From DASRAJ01 sp039920305 (lineage in GTDB: Bacteria > Bacteroidota > Bacteroidia > Chitinophagales > UBA10324): DNA of 19,318 nucleotides. The stretch spans positions 1-19,318 of the forward strand of contig JBDSEA010000195.1 of NCBI GenBank assembly GCA_039920305.1, given 5' to 3'. The notes beneath the pieces are model-generated. The model searched no databases and had not been told where the DNA came from. It was given only the letters and a program-made list of their open reading frames with translations. Made by a program: the position numbers and the translations under genes. Below are positions 14,727 to 19,318 of this stretch, in pieces; within the stretch, counting starts at the first letter, position 1; every line of letters begins with the position of its first letter.

Positions 14727-15593
14727 TTATTGGGCAGATCTTTTTAATTGAGGTATTCCGGCCACAAGCAATACGATCAAAGCTGTGATTGCCTTCAGCC
14801 AGTTGGGATTAATACCCACTTCAAGAGCCACAGCAATGATCAGCCGGAATGCAATGCATCCTGCAACTACCGTAAGCAACCGGATACCGATAGATTGAAT
14901 TTTAAACGCACTTATTAATGATTCACCCATCATTACCGATCCCAATCCGAATAATACAATACCGATACCCATGTTGATGTCACTGAATTGCTGAAACTGG
15001 CAAACCAGAAATCCGCTTACTGCTGTAAGAGCATTTGCTATAGCAAGCCCTGTAACCTTCATGTTGAGGGTATTTACCCCCATCGAGCGTACCATCACCT
15101 CATTCGTGCCGGTGGCTCGCATCGCGACACCAAAATCGGTTTTCAGCAACCATGACAGCAACACCCATATCAGACAGATGAATAGCAACAGAACAACAAG
15201 CCATTGTAAATTATTATCATGGAGAAATCCGAATGTGCCTTCAATACGCTTTGTATTTATAAGAGGAATATTCGATCTTCCCATAATCTGGAGATTGATG
15301 GAATATAATGAGGTCATCACTAAAATTCCGGAAAGCAGTGCATTGAGGCGCATCCGGGTATGAATAATTCCTGTTGCAATTCCCGCAAATGCACCGCATA
15401 AAATGATGATAAGCAGAATCACCGGGATAGGGATTCCTCTCAGGAGCAATGCAGCCGTAACTGCTGCGCCAAGCGTATAGCTCCCGTCAGTTGTAATGTC
15501 GGGTATGCTGAAGATGCGTAAAGAGATATAAATGCCGAAGCCCAGGGAACAAAGTGCAAGGCCAAGAAGAATGGCAGAAAAGTAAAATTCCAT
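14727..15593 (-). CDS. ABC importer permease (TrpY / ABC.X4.P, BPD_transp_2 family)
   Basis: A 288-residue membrane protein with about eight hydrophobic segments, related to the LivH/RbsC-type permeases. Family-specific stretches are very clear: YISLRIFSIPDITTDGSYTL near residues 21-40 and GILVMTSLYSINLQIMGRSN in the middle, both hallmarks of the TrpY-like group. The ATG at 15593 (MEFYFSAILLG) fits the family start; a TTG 10 codons upstream (15623) would add residues MFRVYRSFLQ that look non-homologous. It lies 44 bp after the solute-binding lipoprotein gene and 27 bp before the ATPase gene. It forms the channel of the importer in the inner membrane; the transported compound is unknown. Confidence 0.93.
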   Translation of the reverse strand: MEFYFSAILLGLALCSLGFGIYISLRIFSIPDITTDGSYTLGAAVTAALLLRGIPIPVILLIIILCGAFAGIATGIIHTRMRLNALLSGILVMTSLYSINLQIMGRSNIPLINTKRIEGTFGFLHDNNLQWLVVLLLFICLIWVLLSWLLKTDFGVAMRATGTNEVMVRSMGVNTLNMKVTGLAIANALTAVSGFLVCQFQQFSDINMGIGIVLFGLGSVMMGESLISAFKIQSIGIRLLTVVAGCIAFRLIIAVALEVGINPNWLKAITALIVLLVAGIPQLKRSAQ

Positions 15594-15637
15594 CTGAAGA
15601 AATGATCTGTAAACACGGAACAAAATGATTGCTGAAT

Positions 15638-16609
15638 TTATTTCACCGGCTCAAACCCCTTGTCAAAAACAAGATTAAATTGCCTCGCCACATCAGGGTT
15701 GTAAACTTGTTTTCTCACTTTTACAATTTCCGGCTTCAGCCCGTCCATATTTCCATTCTTTAGAAATAGGGATGCTTGCTCTCCCGCCTGATAACCCCAT
15801 TGATACATATCAGCTCCGAAAGCCGCAAGTGCACCGAGTTTTACCAATCCTGATTCTGAAGTAAAAATGGGGACATTGCCATCCATACATGATTTAAGTA
15901 TGATCGGGAATGGTGAAAAAATAGTGTTGTCCGGCGGAGCAAAAAAAACTTCAATACCTCTTTTTAGAAGTGAGCTCATAACAAGTTGAGTTTCGGAAGA
16001 ATTATTCACCGGCAAGGCAATGAGTGTGAATCCAAGATCATCACAAACACGCTGCAAGGCGCTCAGTGCATCCTGCGATTGCGGTTCGGCCTGGTTGTAA
16101 ACCGTACCAATAATTCTGGTGTCAGGGAGCGTTTTTTTAATCAGTGAAACAGAGGTATCAATGTACCATGTTTCTTCATACACTCCGAACAAATTAGGTG
16201 GCGGATTACCATCTGCATCGAGCAGTTTTGCATTTTTCGGGCTTGGCGAAACCATCATGCAGATGGGAATATCTTTAGTCTTCTGGCATGCTGTGATGGT
16301 AGATAAGGATGGATTGGTTGCAATCAGATTTACCTTCTTTGAAATGAAATAATCAGCGATCTGTGTAAGGGCAGGAATGTCGTTTTGAGCATTCCGGTAA
16401 ATTACTTTTAAGGTGCCCTTTTCTGTAGCAAAGCCATTCTGTTTTAATGCATCAAAAAACCCCTTATTTGCCTGCTCAAGGGTTTCATCCTTGAATGCAT
16501 CCATGAATCCAATGGCAGGAACATCAGATTCCTTTGTTGAAGTTTTGCATGATAAAGAAAAAATCAGCAGGAGAAAGGGAAGAATATATTTCAGAAATGC
16601 TTTTGTCAT
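15638..16609 (-). CDS. ABC importer substrate-binding lipoprotein (TrpX-like, PF04392 type)
   Basis: A 323-residue binding protein with a signal peptide ending SLSC, so lipidated at Cys21 and tethered in the periplasm. The mature part has the two-lobed periplasmic binding fold of the ABC_sub_bind group: AIGFMDAFKDETLEQANKGF near the start, VNLIATNPSLSTITACQKTK in lobe 1, then IIGTVYNQAEPQSQDALSAL, and near the end ALAAFGADMYQWGYQAGEQA. That last motif and the neighbours mark it as the TrpX-like partner of the permease and ATPase downstream. Its pocket-lining residues cannot be assigned reliably here, so tryptophan, tyrosine or another small molecule all remain open. It starts 37 bp after the WG-repeat gene, with no clear TAnnTTTG box in the gap, so read-through from that gene is possible. 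Confidence 0.92.
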   Translation of the reverse strand: MTKAFLKYILPFLLLIFSLSCKTSTKESDVPAIGFMDAFKDETLEQANKGFFDALKQNGFATEKGTLKVIYRNAQNDIPALTQIADYFISKKVNLIATNPSLSTITACQKTKDIPICMMVSPSPKNAKLLDADGNPPPNLFGVYEETWYIDTSVSLIKKTLPDTRIIGTVYNQAEPQSQDALSALQRVCDDLGFTLIALPVNNSSETQLVMSSLLKRGIEVFFAPPDNTIFSPFPIILKSCMDGNVPIFTSESGLVKLGALAAFGADMYQWGYQAGEQASLFLKNGNMDGLKPEIVKVRKQVYNPDVARQFNLVFDKGFEPVK

Positions 16610-16646
16610 GTTAATTAAGGCTGAAGGACGATAATACTATTCTGTC

Positions 16647-18419
16647 TTATTCCCGGAGTGTTTTCCCTTTTTTATCGATGGTCATATTTTGGAGCATTGC
16701 AAAAAGAGCATTTTTTTTATCATTTGCCATGAGCATTACCCTGGCTCGTCCTTTAATAAAAGGAAGGGCAAATTCATATTGTGGCTTGATCACCCAGTTA
16801 CCGTTGTGATCAATAAATCCCCACATGTTATCCTTATCGGCAACGGGTGCCAGGCCTTCCCTGAATGCACCTGCCTTTTTGAATGTCGGAGCGATCTGCA
16901 TGTTTCCGAAAATATCAATAAATCCATAGAGCGCAGAATCGCCATTCTGTATTCCTGCCAGTCCTTCACTGAAGGTTCCGGCATCAGTGAATGACGGAGG
17001 AATAATGACTTTGCCATCTATGTCTATGTAGCCATAGCCAAGGTGCTTATCATGTACCAGGGAGAGACCTTCTGAAAACTCATACGCATCATCATAAATA
17101 GGCGGTACAATCCATTTGCCGAAGCGGTTAATGAAACCGTATTTGCAGCTGTCTTTATTGCAATTACCGATAGCAGCAATTGCATGACCTTCCGTGAAAT
17201 CACTTGCCTTGCTCCATGCACAATTTGAAATGACACTTCCATCCATGCTCACATAGGCATAGGGGCAGTTTGAATTCCCTTTTTCACAAGGCAGCCTCAC
17301 CACTGACATGCCCTCATTAAAGGGAGCCGCCTCCGTAAAACGGGCAGCAATCAATGTGTCACGGGTGGCCAGGTCAACAAAACCATATAATTCATTCTTC
17401 TTAAATTTTTCGAGCTGACGTGATGAAAGCCATAGTTGTTTTTCGATTTTTGAAAGGTGGGGATAGTCCGGATATCGTGATTTAAAATCCCTGAAAGTTT
17501 TGGCTGAAAAAAAAGAGGTTTCTTTTTCATAGATCATTTCCCATGCATTTTCAATATTTCGGTTTGCAGGATATGCGGTAATAAAACTCCGGTAGCTGCC
17601 AGATTTCTGATCAGTTGTATAAATAGCATAAATACTATCTTCAGCAACAGATTTAAAAGGGCTGAGCGGATATGACTTTATGAATTCCGAATAGCTTAGC
17701 AATGAGTGATCAATGGTTTTATTCTGAAATAAAAGCTTCTCATAATTTTCCTGTGCACGTGTAAGATAGGGGCTTGAAGGGTGGCGCTCGATGAACTTCA
17801 TATAGGATTGCCAGGTACTATCCTGAGTTTCTCTGTTGTATACATATTTTTCATAAAGAGCACGGGAATCATGCACTTCCAAAGCATATGGATTTGCTTT
17901 TATTAATTCTTCAAAGCTTGTGTAAATATTTTTACTCAAGGCCTCATTGAATGCTGAAAGATTTCTCTTTTCCACTGCTTCTTTTAACCTCCCTGAACTA
18001 ATAAAGGTGGTGATAAAATGATTCCATGCCTCAGAGGTGTTAAGTTCACTCGCATCGGTGTATGCTTCATCATTGATCCGGCGACTCAGTTCATTTACTG
18101 TAAAATCCATCAATTCGATAGCTTGCATTTTTCTTAACTCGCTGGTTTTTCTCAGGAGCGTTGACACTGCGGTGCTTTTTAAAATGTATTTGTTAGCAGA
18201 ATCAATATTTCGCGCGGAATTTTCTTTGTCAAAATAAATTCTTGCAATCATAAAGCATGCTGCAGGATTTTCATGATCCCAATTCAGGATTGCTTTACAA
18301 TAGGTGGCCGCTGCAGGAAAATTCCCCGTCTTGAATGAGCTGAAGGCCTTCTTAAATGACTGTGATAAACAACATTGGGGTAGAAGGATAAATAGAATGT
18401 ACAGGTATTTATTTCGCAT
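16647..18419 (-). CDS. Secreted WG-repeat protein with helical repeats
   Basis: A 590-residue protein starting at ATG 18419 (a TTG at 18446 gives a worse start); the signal peptide is MRNKYLYILFILLPQCCLSQ. Residues ~20-95 include a TPR-like pair (TGNFPAAATYCKAILNW). Residues ~180-330 hold five degenerate repeats of about 33-37 residues with the core F-I-x-x-Y/H-P-x-S-P, e.g. FIERHPSSP, FIKSYPLSP, FITAYPANR, FKSRYPDYP. From ~340 to ~575 are six WG (beta-rep) repeats: YGFVD, YAYVS, YGFIN, YGYID, YGFID and WGFID followed by I-x-P and FxEGLA motifs. WG-repeat proteins are common in Bacteroidota and have no established enzymatic role; binding of a partner or surface structure is plausible. It lies 62 bp after the outer-membrane barrel gene and 37 bp before the ABC importer, so one transcript is possible. 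Confidence 0.85.
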   Translation of the reverse strand: MRNKYLYILFILLPQCCLSQSFKKAFSSFKTGNFPAAATYCKAILNWDHENPAACFMIARIYFDKENSARNIDSANKYILKSTAVSTLLRKTSELRKMQAIELMDFTVNELSRRINDEAYTDASELNTSEAWNHFITTFISSGRLKEAVEKRNLSAFNEALSKNIYTSFEELIKANPYALEVHDSRALYEKYVYNRETQDSTWQSYMKFIERHPSSPYLTRAQENYEKLLFQNKTIDHSLLSYSEFIKSYPLSPFKSVAEDSIYAIYTTDQKSGSYRSFITAYPANRNIENAWEMIYEKETSFFSAKTFRDFKSRYPDYPHLSKIEKQLWLSSRQLEKFKKNELYGFVDLATRDTLIAARFTEAAPFNEGMSVVRLPCEKGNSNCPYAYVSMDGSVISNCAWSKASDFTEGHAIAAIGNCNKDSCKYGFINRFGKWIVPPIYDDAYEFSEGLSLVHDKHLGYGYIDIDGKVIIPPSFTDAGTFSEGLAGIQNGDSALYGFIDIFGNMQIAPTFKKAGAFREGLAPVADKDNMWGFIDHNGNWVIKPQYEFALPFIKGRARVMLMANDKKNALFAMLQNMTIDKKGKTLRE

Positions 18420-18481
18420 AGGGGAATAATGAAAATGATCGCGCAAGATGCGAAATGAATGACAATTGTGATTGATAAAAA

Positions 18482-19318
18482 TCAGTGATTTACATCTTTG
18501 TTTTTTACCTTGATTAATTTAAATTCCGGGCGATATGCCATGTAAAAAGAATATGAATATTCATAGTGTGTATTGAAAAAATTATAATAGGGCTCTATTC
18601 GTGCTGCAATCGTTAAGCCCGGCAATAGCTCACGCTCATACATAACGGAAAGAAATGCGAGTTTACGGAACGGCTCCATGTACGAAGCATCCGTTTGTGA
18701 AACAGACTGATAGAGATAGCCGCCATGGCCGCTGATAAAATCATGTGCATACCAGTAACTCAGCAATGCATGAATATGATATTTTGATTTCACAATCACG
18801 TTTGAATATATCCCATGACCTGCAATGAATAACTGGTTAAAATAATGATGGCCGAGGTCCTGGTAGTAAACAAAGTAATCTTCGGTTCTTATTTCAGTTA
18901 TCAACCCTGATAATGGAAAATAGCTCACCCGGATTCCGGCAGCATCATTAAACAAGCTTTCGTTATGCGGAAGATCAAACGTATCCAGCTGACCTCCCTG
19001 GTGCACAATAATTCCCTGGAGCGGAAGGCTGATTTTCCATTTTGTATTTTGAAATAATACAGGAGTGATGGTGGCGCCGGTACTAATAATTTCCCGGTCA
19101 TGCGGGATGCCTGCATACTGGTGATGCTCCCAGCTCATGTAAATATCAGCTTCAATAAATTTTTTTTTCGCAGTAAACTGGATACCATTTTCGATGTGAT
19201 CACTCAGATAGCGCTCAAATTCATAAAGAGGCTGAATAAAGCTGTGATTCAAATTGCCTTCCAGGGTGCCAAAAAGAAAAGCATAGCCATTCTTCTGAAG
19301 CTTTAACGTAAGGGTTGG
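18482..19318 (-). CDS. Outer-membrane beta-barrel protein, C-terminal part (5' end outside window)
   Basis: The frame is open to the window edge (visible start is a TTG at 19252, but 22 further codons continue to base 19318), so the N-terminus is missing. The 278 visible codons have the alternating aromatic/polar strands of a beta-barrel, e.g. KFIEADIYMSWEHHQY, YFVYYQDLGHHYFNQL, ITEIRTEDYFVYY and EYSYSFYMAYRPEFKLIKV near the end. The GYAFLFGTLEGNLNH start of the visible part and the LYEFERYLSDHIENGI block suggest a Bacteroidota outer-membrane porin-like family of unknown function. A WG-repeat secreted protein gene follows 62 bp downstream. Transport or structural role is inferred; no specific substrate can be given. 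Confidence 0.72.
   Translation of the reverse strand, partial: PTLTLKLQKNGYAFLFGTLEGNLNHSFIQPLYEFERYLSDHIENGIQFTAKKKFIEADIYMSWEHHQYAGIPHDREIISTGATITPVLFQNTKWKISLPLQGIIVHQGGQLDTFDLPHNESLFNDAAGIRVSYFPLSGLITEIRTEDYFVYYQDLGHHYFNQLFIAGHGIYSNVIVKSKYHIHALLSYWYAHDFISGHGGYLYQSVSQTDASYMEPFRKLAFLSVMYERELLPGLTIAARIEPYYNFFNTHYEYSYSFYMAYRPEFKLIKVKNKDVNH

Overview
The window comes from a member of the Bacteroidota, probably an environmental Chitinophagales, Sphingobacteriales or Saprospirales type. The evidence is a C-terminal type IX secretion (T9SS, Por) sorting domain on the first gene, Bacteroidota-type TAnnTTTG promoter boxes, the absence of Shine-Dalgarno sequences, AT-rich leaders, and several genes with GTG starts. 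Most of it reads as ordinary chromosome. The 9430-10600 stretch is the accessory-looking part.

Plus-strand half (1-7741): the 3' end of a T9SS-exported protein, then, 2 bp on, a single-domain rhodanese. Next is a seven-haem c-type cytochrome lipoprotein with C-terminal TPRs. A 402-bp gap holds two tandem heptamer arrays and a probable promoter. It is followed by ribonuclease R, a 16-cysteine four-helix-bundle copper-binding protein (Csp/DUF326 type), and a short-chain polyprenyl diphosphate synthase.

Centre (7745-10608): a minus-strand pair faces the prenyl synthase across 3 bp. It consists of a 505-residue helical-repeat protein of unknown function, with a good promoter, and a 46-residue lipoprotein downstream. 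Then comes an AT-rich region of about 800 bp without a convincing gene. It carries crossed inverted repeats with pseudoknot topology and ends in a small plus-strand HNH-like gene with an intrinsic terminator.

Minus-strand half (10586-19318), in order of transcription within each group: an outer-membrane barrel protein (cut by the window end) and a WG-repeat protein; then a three-gene ABC importer of the TrpXYZ/ABC.X4 type (lipoprotein, permease, ATPase); a Nudix hydrolase; and a GT87-type membrane glycosyltransferase followed by a FemAB-like GNAT-fold acyltransferase, which together suggest a small cell-envelope or glycan unit.

No rRNA, tRNA, CRISPR array, insertion sequence or phage gene was recognised. 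I found no clearly new multi-gene system. The best leads are the HNH gene with its structured upstream region, the heptamer arrays, the missed 46-residue lipoprotein with its 505-residue partner, and the haem/TPR lipoprotein.
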